Positions 1 to 10,415 are shown, numbered from the stretch's first letter. The stretch is 64,000 nucleotides of DNA from Methanobacteriales archaeon HGW-Methanobacteriales-1 (GCA_002839705.1 PGYO01000004.1:62001-126000), one strand, 5' to 3'. Translations and numbers: made by a program. Notes: generated from the letters alone by a model not told the origin.

Positions 1-455
1 AGCAATGACATTTGGATCCCTAAATCTCGATTTAATTTGGAGGAGTTACCATCCTTTAATCTGTAAAGCGCCACTGCAGAATCAAGAATAATTAAGTCAA
101 TTTTTTCGCCCTTTGTATCTATTAAAGCACTAATTCTCCTTAAAACTTCATCCTGTTCTGGAAAAGAAGTAGGCTCAAAAACAATTATTTGGCCGGCAAT
201 TTTATCAAAATCGACACCAGCAATCTGTTTTATTCTATCAATTGATATTCCACCCTCCGTATCCACATAAATAACTTTTCCCCCATTTTGAGCACAGCGA
301 ACTGCTAAATTAAGAGCAATATTAGTTTTTCCAGAGCCCGGAGGTCCGTAAAATTGAGTTAGAGTCCCTTTCTCCACACCACCATCAAGTAAATTATCAA
401 TTGAGCAAGTAGTAGGGATTTTAGAAGCTTTTTTAAGATTAGCTAGTACTTTCAT
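1..455 (-). CDS. radB: DNA repair/recombination protein RadB (3' end cut by window)
   Basis: The reading frame starts at an ATG at 455 and runs off the left edge, so only about 151 N-terminal residues are present. The translation begins [15 protein letters not shown] and carries a Walker A motif GPPGSGKT near residue 40, then a VIYVDTEGG segment and a hydrophobic LIILDSA Walker B strand. This is the archaeal RecA/RadA paralogue RadB, an ATP-binding recombination mediator without the N-terminal helix-hairpin-helix domain of RadA. The short run before Walker A fits RadB and not RadA. A GAGGAAAT Shine-Dalgarno lies just upstream of the ATG. Confidence 0.88.
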   Translation of the reverse strand, partial: MKVLANLKKASKIPTTCSIDNLLDGGVEKGTLTQFYGPPGSGKTNIALNLAVRCAQNGGKVIYVDTEGGISIDRIKQIAGVDFDKIAGQIIVFEPTSFPEQDEVLRRISALIDTKGEKIDLIILDSAVALYRLKDGNSSKLNRDLGIQMSL

Positions 456-674
456 TGATTTCCTCTAATTAATTATTTCGATTAATAATTTCTACAAATA
501 TAAAAAATTATTCTCAAACACATATCAACAATTTATCTAATAATATTATTAAACTAATCAGCAAATAAATATTATCACGATCTAATCATGATACTAATTA
601 AGTTACTTAGCATTATTATTTAATTAGATATTATTATTATTATTATTATATAAATAGGATATTTAAATAATAGT

Positions 675-1298
675 TTAATCAAATAAATCCAAATTAAAAT
701 GTCCGGACCCTTTCCTAAGAATACTTGGTGAATCTACAGTAAAATCTATTACTGTTGAAGCTTTATCAACATGGGATGGGCCTGCATCAATCACCAAGCC
801 TAGATCTACACCCAGCTGTTCTAAAATTTCATCTACTGATTTTTTTGTTTCCTTGCCTGAAATATTAGCACTACTAGTAGTAATAGGAAATTTCTGCGAT
901 ATTTTCTGGCAAATCTCACTATCCGGAATCCTTATACCAATATTTTCACTCCCACCAGTTAATAATTCAGAAACGCAGTTTTTTTTCTTTAAAATAACTG
1001 TGAAAGGCCCAGGCAATATTTTAGAGATTATACTCAACTTTTCAGAAGATGCATGGGCAATTTTAGGAATCCAATCAATATTAGAAACACATACTGAAAT
1101 CGGTTTAGTAGTGGATCTTTTTTTAATTGAATATAATTTTTTTAAAGCATTTTCATCAAATATATTGGCCCCCAGACCATACAGTGTATCCGTTGGATAT
1201 AATATAATTTCTCCACTATCCATTAGTCGAATTGATTCATTAATTAAATTATCTTCAATTTTTGAGGGGTTAATTTTAACAATTTTCATTTTATCCAC
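675..1298 (-). CDS. Threonylcarbamoyl-AMP synthase, YrdC/Sua5 family
   Basis: A 207-residue single-domain YrdC protein. It makes threonylcarbamoyl-AMP from threonine, bicarbonate and ATP, the first step of the t6A37 modification of ANN-decoding tRNAs. The YPTDTLYGLG segment (residues 34-43), the KRSTTKP nucleotide/RNA-binding motif (about 60-66) and TTSSANISG (about 139-147) are the family signature. It lacks the C-terminal Sua5 domain, so it is the short YrdC type. The listed start gives MDKMKIVK; the internal ATG at codon 4 is equally possible. The gene is transcribed away from the following phospholipid synthase gene. Confidence 0.88.
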   Translation of the reverse strand: MDKMKIVKINPSKIEDNLINESIRLMDSGEIILYPTDTLYGLGANIFDENALKKLYSIKKRSTTKPISVCVSNIDWIPKIAHASSEKLSIISKILPGPFTVILKKKNCVSELLTGGSENIGIRIPDSEICQKISQKFPITTSSANISGKETKKSVDEILEQLGVDLGLVIDAGPSHVDKASTVIDFTVDSPSILRKGSGHFNLDLFD

Positions 1299-1357
1299 AA
1301 ATTCCTAAAATAAGATCTATACAAAATATATATTAATTGAATTTATAAATTACCAGT

Positions 1358-1924
1358 ATGCTTAATCGTTTAAGGCCCAGTATTAAAAAGTTTATAGATC
1401 CTTTGGCCAAAATAATTAATATCAATCCTAACTATTTAACCGTTTTAGGACTCTTAATAGCACTACTATCAGCATATATGTTTGCTATGGGTAATTTACT
1501 CTGGGGGGGGCTTTTCATAGCCCTTAGTGGATTTTTAGATATTATTGATGGTGCAGTGGCTCGTAATAACAATACAACCACTAAGTTTGGAGGATTTCTC
1601 GATTCAACTACTGACCGCTTCTCAGATGCCATCATCATCATTGGAATAATATATGGTGGATTTGTAAATTGGATTTTCGGAATTCTGGCCCTTCATGCAT
1701 CTTTGAGTGTAAGTTATGTTAGGGCACGGGCAGAAGTTGAAGGAATCCCTTGTGGCGTAGGAATTGCTGAAAGAGCAGAAAGAATGGTTATTTTAATGGC
1801 CGGAGCTTTCTTAGGTGCATTATTCAGTCCAAAAATAATGTCTGCTGCCATAATATTGATTATAGTTCTAGGCTACTTCACAGTTTTACAAAGAGTGTAT
1901 CATACCTGGAAATCCATGAAATAA
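1358..1924 (+). CDS. CDP-alcohol phosphatidyltransferase, probable archaetidylinositol phosphate synthase
   Basis: A 188-residue integral membrane enzyme with several hydrophobic helices. The full CDP-alcohol phosphotransferase motif D-x2-D-G-x2-A-R-x8-G-x3-D-x3-D is present, with D61, D64, G65, A68, R69, G78, D82 and D86. The family condenses a CDP-activated lipid with an alcohol at the membrane. In Methanobacteriales a homologue of this size joins CDP-archaeol to inositol-1-phosphate, giving archaetidylinositol phosphate. That substrate assignment is by family resemblance; archaetidylserine synthase is the main alternative. It is divergent from the YrdC gene with a 59-nt spacer. Confidence 0.82.
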   Translation: MLNRLRPSIKKFIDPLAKIININPNYLTVLGLLIALLSAYMFAMGNLLWGGLFIALSGFLDIIDGAVARNNNTTTKFGGFLDSTTDRFSDAIIIIGIIYGGFVNWIFGILALHASLSVSYVRARAEVEGIPCGVGIAERAERMVILMAGAFLGALFSPKIMSAAIILIIVLGYFTVLQRVYHTWKSMK

Positions 1925-2006
1925 ATTGCTTTAATATCCATAATTGTAGTAGGATAATGTTTAAAGAAAATTTTTTGGAATAATAAACGTTTTAGAGGAT
2001 TATTAA

Positions 2007-2240
2007 ATGGACTATAAAGAAAGGATTGAAATAGATATAGAAAAATTGGCAAAAAATTTAAAAGAAATTGAGCCTATAAAATTTAGTGAAAAGGAAAAAG
2101 AAGTTGTGGAAAGAGCAAAAAACTACGGTGATGACACCAGTTATTATGCAAAAAAAGAAGATTACATGACCGCTTTCGGATGCATAACCTACGCACATGG
2201 TCTTATTGATTCTTTAAGATTAATTCATAACATAATTTAG
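2007..2240 (+). CDS. DUF357 family protein
   Basis: A 77-residue, charged, helical protein. The segment [23 protein letters not shown] (about residues 49-71, quoted as key motif only) matches the conserved DUF357 region found across euryarchaea, where the pattern is roughly KGDY-TAF-AI-YAHG-LDA-R. No catalytic residues are evident and the function is not known. It is followed immediately by a DUF434 gene on the same strand, probably in one transcript. Confidence 0.75.
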   Translation: MDYKERIEIDIEKLAKNLKEIEPIKFSEKEKEVVERAKNYGDDTSYYAKKEDYMTAFGCITYAHGLIDSLRLIHNII

Positions 2241-2312
2241 TAACTGCGCCTTGGAGAGATAACATTTAATTCCCAAGATAAAATTAAAAATGCTAAACTC
2301 GATCTTAGATAT

Positions 2313-2912
2313 TTGCTTAATCAAAATTATCGCAAAAAAGTGGCCTTGAATTTTGTGGCCAATCATTACCTTTTGAATAAGAATTGTCGTAATTACTTGG
2401 CCCGTTCTGTTTTTTCTGATTCCGTATCTCAATCCAGGAAATCTAAACTTGTTAATTTAGAGGATATTAAGGATAGTATTCTTTTTTTAGATGGATACAA
2501 TGTTATTATAACTGTTGAGAGTATTTTAAATAATGATAAAATTGTTTTAGCTGACGATGGCATTATAAGAGATACTCAAGCCGTTTTTGGAAAATATAAA
2601 TTTAGAGAAATTACTATTTCTGCATTAACTTTAATTTTTGATTTTATATCCATTCATCGTCCTAAAAATATAGAATTCTACTTGGACAAACAAGTCAGTT
2701 TTAGTGGAAAGTTAGCCCACGAAATCGAGACAATGCTGAAAAACTATGATCTAAATGGAAGGACAATTCTATCAAACAATGTAGACTATCATCTTGTACA
2801 AGAATGTAGTAAGTCCATCTGTATCATTGGTACCAGTGATGGTGTTATTGTAGATAATGTAGAAAAAATAGTGGATATTCCTCATTTAATTCTGAAAAAG
2901 TTGAAAAATTAA
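2313..2912 (+). CDS. DUF434 domain-containing protein, start uncertain
   Basis: The 199 residues from the TTG at 2313 match the archaeal DUF434 family: an N-terminal NYRKKVALNFVANHYLL block followed by FLDGYNVIITVES (about 50-62), which recalls the start of a PIN/NYN-like nuclease fold. The family function is unknown. In-frame coding continues upstream to 2244, and it includes the DLRYLL residues that normally belong to the conserved N-terminus. The true start is therefore probably upstream at a non-ATG codon. A GGAGAG sequence sits at 2253-2258. The DUF357 gene ends only 3 nt before this extended frame. Confidence 0.72.
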   Translation: MLNQNYRKKVALNFVANHYLLNKNCRNYLARSVFSDSVSQSRKSKLVNLEDIKDSILFLDGYNVIITVESILNNDKIVLADDGIIRDTQAVFGKYKFREITISALTLIFDFISIHRPKNIEFYLDKQVSFSGKLAHEIETMLKNYDLNGRTILSNNVDYHLVQECSKSICIIGTSDGVIVDNVEKIVDIPHLILKKLKN

Positions 2913-2961
2913 TTAGTCTATGCATAAAATAATAAAAATCAACAATTAGTAATTAAGAAAC

Positions 2962-3006
2962 TGTAAAAATTAAAATTTAAAAATAAAAACATTAAATAGG
3001 TTAAAC

Positions 3007-3011
<5 letters not shown>
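2962..3011 (-). terminator. Hairpin plus U-rich tract after FBP aldolase/phosphatase
   Basis: On the minus strand a 7-bp inverted repeat (AATAGGT/ACCTATT, about 2995-3011) overlaps the TAG stop of the FBP gene. It is followed by a T-rich stretch with repeated TTTTT runs. The convergent DUF434 gene ends at 2912, so a termination site is expected here. The function is inferred from sequence only. Confidence 0.5.
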
Positions 3012-4104
<1,093 letters not shown>

Positions 4105-4479
4105 ACAAAAACACCTCCAAAAATATCAAATTCCCCAAAAATTTGTTTTTATAAAATATTTATAAAATTTGGGCAACAGGTACAATTTAATAAGTCAAAG
4201 AACTTTTAAAAAATGATTTAAAAATGTAAAATGACTTAATAAAATACCTAAAATAGTTTAAATCTTTTTATGAGTATAATCATTTTAAAATATGGTTAAG
4301 ACTAGCATATAAAAGTTACTAATGACATTTTAAAGTTCAATTAAAAGGTCATTAATAAAAAAATATTTCTATAAAAGATTAGAAACATTTTTAAAAACCA
4401 TATGAATTGATCTTAGACCATAAAGATTTATAAAATACATTTTTATAAATAATAGTTATTTATAAACATCTATATTTTT
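4105..4479. other. 375-nt spacer between thiI and the FBP gene
   Basis: The spacer is AT-rich with no credible ORF. Its left end holds the promoter and leader of the minus-strand FBP gene. On the minus strand, T/A-only blocks at about 4148-4172 (TTTATAAATATTTTATAAA) give one or two overlapping TATA-box candidates. The rest, about 4200-4470, is low-complexity A/T sequence and shows no clear hairpin or repeat. Confidence 0.5.
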
Positions 4480-5631
4480 TTAAACAGTTTTTAAAGAATC
4501 AATAACTGATTTTAATTCATTATCAACACCAATAGCTTCCTGAGCATCAAGAAGTCTTTCCATATCTGCATTAGTTTCTGGATATCTGGGAACTGCACTG
4601 CATCCACCATCCGGAATTATAGAAATTTCATAAGTACCTATTTTTTTGGCCATATTTTCAATTTCAACCTTATCCATACCAATTAAGGGACTTAAAACCG
4701 GCATGGAAACCGAATTTCTGGTGGCCAAAAGATTAGGTAGAGTTTGTGAAGCTACCTGGCCCACACTACTACCATCCACAATTCCTAGTGCATTTTCTTT
4801 ATGGGCCACCATTTCTGCAGTTTGATACATTCCACTTTTACATAAAACACAGGTCAGCTTTTCGGCCTCATCACTACACTTCTGCAGATATTTGCCATAT
4901 TTAACCACTTTCAATTCTAATTTGACCCCAGTAGAATATTCTCTAAGTTTTTCAACAATTTTTTGAACTTTATCCAGTGCTTTAGGATCAGTGAAAGGTT
5001 CATTATCAAAATGCAGAGCAGTTATTTGACATCCTCTTTTCATCATCATGTAAGCTGCTACGGGGGAGTCTATGCCTCCGGAAAGTAAGACAATTAGCTT
5101 GCCTTGAGTTCCTACAGGTAGTCCACCAGGTCCTGCAATTTTCTGGTGATAAATGAATGTCTCATCTTGACGGGTTTCCACAAATATTTCCAGTTGAGGG
5201 TTGGTCAAATCAACTGGTGCACCAATCTTTCCTACAACAACTGATCCTGCAAAGGCCCCTAATTCCTGACTTGAGAAGTCATGTTCTCCAACCCTACGAC
5301 TTCTAATGGCAAATGGTGTTTTAGAAGAAATTAGTCCATCTGATTCAAGTTTTTCAACATAAATTTCCATGTCTTTAGTAATCCTTTCAAAATCCGTTAC
5401 GGTAGTTATGGCTGGAGAGAAAGAAACTATTCCAAAAACTTTGGCCAGTTTATCTAAGGCCTCATCATAATTAGCCGGTTTTATAAATACCCTACCTTGA
5501 ATTACCTTAATCTCACATTGAAATGAACTTTTAATGTTAGAAACTAATTTATTTTCAAATCTTCGCCTCACACGAGGACTTTTAATGCCCAATTCACCAT
5601 ATCTTGCAATTATTACGTCGTATTCTATCAC
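4480..5631 (-). CDS. thiI: tRNA 4-thiouridine synthase ThiI (Fe-S type)
   Basis: A 383-residue protein with an N-terminal ferredoxin-like/THUMP RNA-binding region (about 1-165) and a PP-loop ATPase domain with SGGIDS at 184-189. It adenylates U8 of tRNA and transfers sulfur to make s4U8. There is no C-terminal rhodanese domain. Instead the three cysteines C261, C264 (TCVLCKSG) and C344 (DGGCSAVP) match the trio that binds a [3Fe-4S] cluster in the methanococcal ThiI. That suggests direct use of sulfide and not of a persulfide relay. It lies upstream of the FBP gene and 55 nt downstream of the DUF39 sulfurtransferase gene. Confidence 0.93.
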   Translation of the reverse strand: MIEYDVIIARYGELGIKSPRVRRRFENKLVSNIKSSFQCEIKVIQGRVFIKPANYDEALDKLAKVFGIVSFSPAITTVTDFERITKDMEIYVEKLESDGLISSKTPFAIRSRRVGEHDFSSQELGAFAGSVVVGKIGAPVDLTNPQLEIFVETRQDETFIYHQKIAGPGGLPVGTQGKLIVLLSGGIDSPVAAYMMMKRGCQITALHFDNEPFTDPKALDKVQKIVEKLREYSTGVKLELKVVKYGKYLQKCSDEAEKLTCVLCKSGMYQTAEMVAHKENALGIVDGSSVGQVASQTLPNLLATRNSVSMPVLSPLIGMDKVEIENMAKKIGTYEISIIPDGGCSAVPRYPETNADMERLLDAQEAIGVDNELKSVIDSLKTV

Positions 5632-5686
5632 TGAATCACCAAATTAAACTTTTAAATATTTATATCAATTAAGTCACAGGTTGGTC

Positions 5687-6943
5687 CTAAAAACAATTAT
5701 AAATCAAGAAACTACCATTTTCTATTTTTTCTTTAAGCTCTAAAGTAATTTCTCTGGCCCGCTTAAGATCTGATTGTCTACATGCAATAGGCACATCCAC
5801 ATCACCCTGAGCCAATTTAAGTTCAACTGAGCCAGTTTTCATTTCAAATGTACCATATTCACATGAATAAGCACACATCCCACATCCAAAGCATTTTTTG
5901 GTGTTTAAAGTATCCGCGAAGGCCATGGTAGGGCATCTTTCTCTTACAATACATTTTGCGCAGTTGGCACATTTTTCTGGATGATAAATTGGCCTCTCAT
6001 CGGCCCCATCCCACATTTCACCATAGTTGGTCTCAGTAAGAGGTAAGTGTCGCCCTTTAATATCTGCTACAGGTAAATTGATGTCAGCATTCTTAACAAA
6101 AGTCCTCTCCAAAACTTCCTGGCTCGTAATTGGAATAGCAATGGCCACGGAATCGAATATTTCTGGACCTGCTGCTGTTTTAAATCCACCCAGATAATGA
6201 GCATTCATATCATGCATATCCGCAGTTAACATAAGGTTTGGTTTTTCAGGAGTGCTCCTAGTACCATTGTCCATTATAAACCCTTCAGAACCATTTAAAA
6301 GTATTCTGCTACCCATACAGATGGTTTTCATTAGTGGGTCGTTTTGAAGAGGGTTTATTTCTCCACAACCTGAAAATGAAAGGCCTTTAAATGGTCCTTC
6401 CATGTCAATGGCATGGAATATTGAGGATACTGGTTCTTGGTTAGGGTTTACAAAGGCCGTGTAATTTTTAAAGGCCATACGGGTTCCAATCATCTTGGCA
6501 GTGCCCATTTCTTCCAGAGTAGTAGTTGATTTGATTATTTCTCCGTGAATGGATTCTACTTCAATTTCAATCTCTTTTCCAGCCACCATGTCCTTGAATA
6601 AGAATCCACCACCATATTCATGATCATTTACACTGTGGGCCGTTCCATAAATCATTAAATCCACTGAACCCAACCATTCATTGGGACAAGGGCCTGGAAA
6701 TCCCGGAACTCCATTTAAGTATATTTTTTTGGCCTTTTTAAATGAACCCGCCACTCCAGCAGTTAAATGGAGAATAGCTGCTGTTCCAGACATTATACCG
6801 CAAGTACCAGTGGTTACCACATCTACGTCTTCAGCAGAAGGAGTATCACCATCCATAACTAGTTTTGTGACTTCTTCAGCAGTTAAAACGTTAGCTTTAC
6901 CATTTATTATTTTTTGATTAATTTTCTCAATTGTATTATTCAA
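5687..6943 (-). CDS. DUF39/ferredoxin protein, methanogenesis marker 16; likely aspartate semialdehyde sulfurtransferase for homocysteine
   Basis: A 418-residue protein. Residues 1 to about 315 form the DUF39 domain with VTTGTCGIMSGTAA, which contains the candidate catalytic C48. The C-terminal 100 residues carry two 4Fe-4S motifs: C325, C328, C331, C337 and C351, C354, C357, C361. DUF39 proteins, usually with a separate or fused ferredoxin, make homocysteine from aspartate semialdehyde and reduced sulfur in methanogens. Here both parts are fused. Adjacency to thiI puts two sulfur-insertion genes together. The assignment is by family; I have not seen experimental evidence for this protein. 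Confidence 0.85.
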   Translation of the reverse strand: MNNTIEKINQKIINGKANVLTAEEVTKLVMDGDTPSAEDVDVVTTGTCGIMSGTAAILHLTAGVAGSFKKAKKIYLNGVPGFPGPCPNEWLGSVDLMIYGTAHSVNDHEYGGGFLFKDMVAGKEIEIEVESIHGEIIKSTTTLEEMGTAKMIGTRMAFKNYTAFVNPNQEPVSSIFHAIDMEGPFKGLSFSGCGEINPLQNDPLMKTICMGSRILLNGSEGFIMDNGTRSTPEKPNLMLTADMHDMNAHYLGGFKTAAGPEIFDSVAIAIPITSQEVLERTFVKNADINLPVADIKGRHLPLTETNYGEMWDGADERPIYHPEKCANCAKCIVRERCPTMAFADTLNTKKCFGCGMCAYSCEYGTFEMKTGSVELKLAQGDVDVPIACRQSDLKRAREITLELKEKIENGSFLIYNCF

Positions 6944-7182
6944 AATGAACCCTCATAAAGCATCTTTACTTTAATTCTATATTGTTGTATCTTGACTATT
7001 TTTAATAAATCTTTATACTATAAATCTAATTGTAGAAATTAGCTGGAGTATTTATGAATTTCAGGATATTTTTTAATAAAATAAGTAAAATAAAAGTTTA
7101 TTGAATTTTTAAAAAGTGAAAAGTAGATATTAAATAAAATTGATGATAAATGAATTTAAAAATATAATAAAATCATTTAACA

Positions 7183-7344
7183 TTATCTAGGGTATCTTTG
7201 AACTGCTCCAGCTATGATCCACAATATTATCGCCACAATTAGACCGTATTTGAAATCATAAAGGCTAAAAACCCCTCCCAAAAGAACTAAAAGTCCTACA
7301 ACACCTACAATATACATTAAAAAGTCTATTTGTTTATCGTCCAT
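7183..7344 (-). CDS. Small membrane protein (53 aa), function unknown
   Basis: An ATG at 7344 opens a 53-codon frame ending in TAA at 7183-7185. The product begins MDDKQIDFLMYIVG and has two hydrophobic helices, about residues 9-26 (YIVGVVGLLVLLGGVF) and 32-46 (YGLIVAIILWIIAGAV), ending in a basic QRYPR tail. Base composition and codon use look like the neighbouring genes, not like the A/T spacers. TTTGGAGTTTAAAATATGG upstream supplies a Shine-Dalgarno. I do not recognise a family; similar short two-helix proteins are common in Methanobacteria. Confidence 0.7.
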   Translation of the reverse strand: MDDKQIDFLMYIVGVVGLLVLLGGVFSLYDFKYGLIVAIILWIIAGAVQRYPR

Positions 7345-7700
7345 ATTTTAAACTCCAAATTTACTAAATTGACTAATTCTGTTATTAAATAACCCCATAT
7401 AACATATAAAATTTATGGAATCATTAGATGGTCATTTAAAAAGAAATTGAATGGAATTATATGACATTCTTAGAAAATAAAGCATTGTCAGACAAAAATA
7501 AGTATTTTCAGGTTTATTGTAAGTAATAAACCATCTAAATACTATCCTTATATTGAAGTTTCCATCCACATTGTCTGTGAAGTCTTCGGTGATTCATCAG
7601 ATTGGAGTTCATAATATTCATACATCTGAAAATAAGATGAAATTGTCAATAATAATAATTCAAAAATAAAGAAATAAGTGAAAATAGAAAATAAAAAGAA
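7345..7700. other. Spacer downstream of alaS with a possible small transcript
   Basis: The 356-nt spacer is A/T-rich at both ends. Its centre (about 7530-7630) has clearly higher G+C and a 25-codon minus-strand frame at 7548-7625. That frame is followed directly by a hairpin and U-tract on the same strand. No Shine-Dalgarno precedes the frame. This block may be the alaS 3' untranslated region, a small RNA or a gene remnant. Confidence 0.4.
7487..7532 (-). terminator. Perfect 8-bp hairpin with U-tract
   Basis: GGTTTATT at 7511-7518 and AATAAACC at 7525-7532 form an 8-bp stem with a 6-nt loop. Read on the minus strand, the stem is followed by a T-rich run (TTATTTTTG). It lies about 170 nt past the alaS stop and 16 nt past the end of a 25-codon frame. 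It looks like an intrinsic-type terminator for whatever is transcribed leftward here. Confidence 0.55.
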
Positions 7701-10415
7701 TTATAAACTCTTTTTAAGATTTTCTAAAGCCAATTGCAAAGCTTCAACCATATTATCAAATTTAGGCCCAGCCCCTTGAGCAAGGTTAGGTCGGCCTCCA
7801 CCTCCACCTCCAAGAACTGCAGCAGATTCTTTAATTATCTCATTTATTTTAACTCCTGCAGACATGGCCGCTTTAGATGAAGATCCTACGATCTTACCTT
7901 CCAGGTTACCTAAAATGACCACATCAAATTCTCCATCAGCATCAGTAAGATCCAGGGCCATTTTCTGCATTTCACCCATATCTGCTTCAATCATGTCTTT
8001 GAGGACCTTTAAATCCCCAATGGTTTCAGATTTACCTGCCAGACCTTCGGCTTTTAAGGTAGCCATCTGACCTTTAAGTCGGTTTATTTCATTTTTAAAG
8101 GCTTTCCATTCAGAGAAGAACCTATCGCAGGTTTTAGGGAGTTGATCAGCATTGACCTTGAAAATATCTGCACTTTCCATTAAGAAACCATCATTTTGCT
8201 GCATGGATTCCACCGCAGCAGCACCTGCAGAGAAATCGACTCTTTCAACCCCATCCTGAACTCTTTCGGTCTTATTAATCTTAATAATCCCAATATCCCC
8301 AGTTCTAATGACATGAGTACCAGCACAGGCCTGTACATCCACTTCAGGAATCTCAATAACCCTTATAGACGATCCAGGGACTATTCCCCCTTGATACAAT
8401 ATGAATCCATATTTTTTCTCGGCCTCGGTCCGGTTCATCCAATTCACATTTAAAGATACATTTTTCATGACGTACTGATTGGCCAGAGCTTCAATCTGGT
8501 TTATTTCCTCAGAAGTGATACGTTTGTAGTGTGAAAGATCTATTCTGGATCTTTTTACTCCTTTTTGAGCTCCAGCCTGCCAGATGTGATCGCCCAAGAT
8601 TTTTCGAGCTGATGCCACAATAAGGTGAGTGGCCGTGTGGTTACGGGCCAGAGCAATACGCCTATCCCAGTCAATTACCCCTTTAATTTCTTTTCCAATA
8701 ATATCTGAAACTTGGGATAATTCTTCACATTTTTCAGGGTCAATTTTATGTAAAACAACGTTATCCAATTTTTCTGCGTGTTTTACGTGAATTTGCTCCC
8801 CATTTATTTCTAAATATCCAATATCCGAAGGTTGGCCTCCTCCTTCAGGATAAAACACGGTTTGATCCAAAATAACATTTTCTTGATAAAAACCCAGAAC
8901 TTTAGCTTCAAACTCTATTTGAGATGGATCATCATAGAAAAACAGTTTGGTGGCTGGATAATCCAGTTCAACCGGAGCTTTTTCTTCTACTGCCTCCTCT
9001 TCGTGTTCATTGGCCACCAGAGTATAAAAATTATCTGGAACATTTACCGGAAATTGAAGATCTTCTGAGATTTCTTTTATGGTTTCTGGAGGTATTCCCT
9101 GAGAATCATAGAGTTGGATAAGCATGTCCAGAGGCATTTCATCTTTATTTTCATTTTTAAGATGTTTAATACTCTTTTTAACTAAATTTCTTCCTTTAGA
9201 AACAGTTTTAGCATATCTTTTCTCTTCTAAATTAATAATATTATGAATATGGTCCTGATGTTTTAAAATCTCTGGATAATGAGACGCCATGAAGTCAGAT
9301 TGGATATTCATTACCTCTGAAAGTGATTCTTTCATTTCTAAATCGTGCATGAATCTTATGGTCCTTCGCAAGACTAGTCGGGCCAGATATCCTTCTTTTA
9401 CATTAGAAGGAATGACTCCATCAGCCAGCATGAAGGCCAGACACCGAGTGTGGTCCGCAATGACATAAATGGCCTCCATTGGTTCAGCAGATTTTTCCAG
9501 TTCTTCTACAGTAATTTCTAGACGATTTGCTACCTGTTTTCTAAGGGCTCTTAAATCAGCAAAGGTTTCTATGTCCATCATACCTGCTACTTTAGCATTT
9601 TCAGCTAGAATTCTCTCATCAACATCCACACTAGTAATATTCTTAAGCTGGTCAATAACTGGTCCAAAACAAGCATCATAAGCTGTAGGAGTTCCCTGAG
9701 ATATCCAGGCGAATCTTTCCAGGCCGTAGCCAGTATCTACAATGGTCAATGGTATTTTTTCCTTTTTTCCACCAGGAAGCGTCCGGTATTGAATAAATAC
9801 TAATGTGGCAAGTTCCACTCCCCGTACACAAATCTCATAACATGGTCCGGCATTTCCACCGCCTTCCCACCAGGATTCAATGAAAGTTATTTCCGCAGGA
9901 TTAATTCCAATATGTTTAATAAAATCGTGACAGTATTTTACGGTCTCATTTTCCCAGTAAATCTGATTATCTGGAGTATTAAATGCATGGTGACCGCCCA
10001 TGGTAAAACAAGTCATGTGTCGACCGGTTCGACCTACATTGTCCACATCATTAAGGCGTATAGAAGGTTGGGCCACAACCAATGGATTAGCTGGTGGTTC
10101 TACCATTCCAGAAGATACCCATGGCTGGAAATTGTAAATAGATGCTCCTACCAAAAAAACATCGTCCCGCCAGCGCTTGGCCAGTACCGGATAACGCTCA
10201 ATGGGCGTGTGTCCATTTTTCTGGAAAAAATCCTTGAAAGATTTTTGAATTTGATAGAGGTCGTATTTCTTCTTGGTAGCTGGATTTCCAATGAACTCGT
10301 ATTTATCACAGGGAGCATCCCCACAAGTATTACGATCATTTATTGACCAGAAATCATTTCCACAGGCCACACAAGTGCTTTTTTTGTATCCAAGTTCTTC
10401 AAGCTGGTGAGACAT
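7701..10415 (-). CDS. alaS: Alanine--tRNA ligase
   Basis: A 904-residue class II synthetase of the archaeal type. A short Cys-rich N-terminal zinc segment (CVACGNDF, then CGDAPC, residues about 15-39) precedes the catalytic core with the VGASIYNFQPWV region. The editing domain shows HTATH near residue 594 and CAGTH near 692, the metal-binding residues that clear mischarged Ser/Gly-tRNA(Ala). The C-terminal GGGGGGRPNLAQGAG segment belongs to the C-Ala/DHHA1 domain. Length is typical. It lies 450 nt downstream of the ribosomal stalk genes and is probably transcribed separately. Confidence 0.96.
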   Translation of the reverse strand: MSHQLEELGYKKSTCVACGNDFWSINDRNTCGDAPCDKYEFIGNPATKKKYDLYQIQKSFKDFFQKNGHTPIERYPVLAKRWRDDVFLVGASIYNFQPWVSSGMVEPPANPLVVAQPSIRLNDVDNVGRTGRHMTCFTMGGHHAFNTPDNQIYWENETVKYCHDFIKHIGINPAEITFIESWWEGGGNAGPCYEICVRGVELATLVFIQYRTLPGGKKEKIPLTIVDTGYGLERFAWISQGTPTAYDACFGPVIDQLKNITSVDVDERILAENAKVAGMMDIETFADLRALRKQVANRLEITVEELEKSAEPMEAIYVIADHTRCLAFMLADGVIPSNVKEGYLARLVLRRTIRFMHDLEMKESLSEVMNIQSDFMASHYPEILKHQDHIHNIINLEEKRYAKTVSKGRNLVKKSIKHLKNENKDEMPLDMLIQLYDSQGIPPETIKEISEDLQFPVNVPDNFYTLVANEHEEEAVEEKAPVELDYPATKLFFYDDPSQIEFEAKVLGFYQENVILDQTVFYPEGGGQPSDIGYLEINGEQIHVKHAEKLDNVVLHKIDPEKCEELSQVSDIIGKEIKGVIDWDRRIALARNHTATHLIVASARKILGDHIWQAGAQKGVKRSRIDLSHYKRITSEEINQIEALANQYVMKNVSLNVNWMNRTEAEKKYGFILYQGGIVPGSSIRVIEIPEVDVQACAGTHVIRTGDIGIIKINKTERVQDGVERVDFSAGAAAVESMQQNDGFLMESADIFKVNADQLPKTCDRFFSEWKAFKNEINRLKGQMATLKAEGLAGKSETIGDLKVLKDMIEADMGEMQKMALDLTDADGEFDVVILGNLEGKIVGSSSKAAMSAGVKINEIIKESAAVLGGGGGGRPNLAQGAGPKFDNMVEALQLALENLKKSL

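Noticed and set aside
628-652. An (ATT)n simple repeat upstream of the YrdC gene stop region
   Set aside because: It is about seven units of a trinucleotide in A/T-rich spacer, expected at this composition, with no sign of function.
853-1308. A 151-codon plus-strand frame opposite the YrdC-type gene
   Set aside because: It lies antisense to a gene with clear family motifs, and its translation is hydrophobic-biased shadow sequence with no recognisable domain.
7508-7599. A C/D-box sRNA suggested by TGATGA and CTGA on the minus strand
   Set aside because: The boxes are about 90 nt apart with no convincing C'/D' pair or terminal stem, so the guide-RNA reading is not supported.
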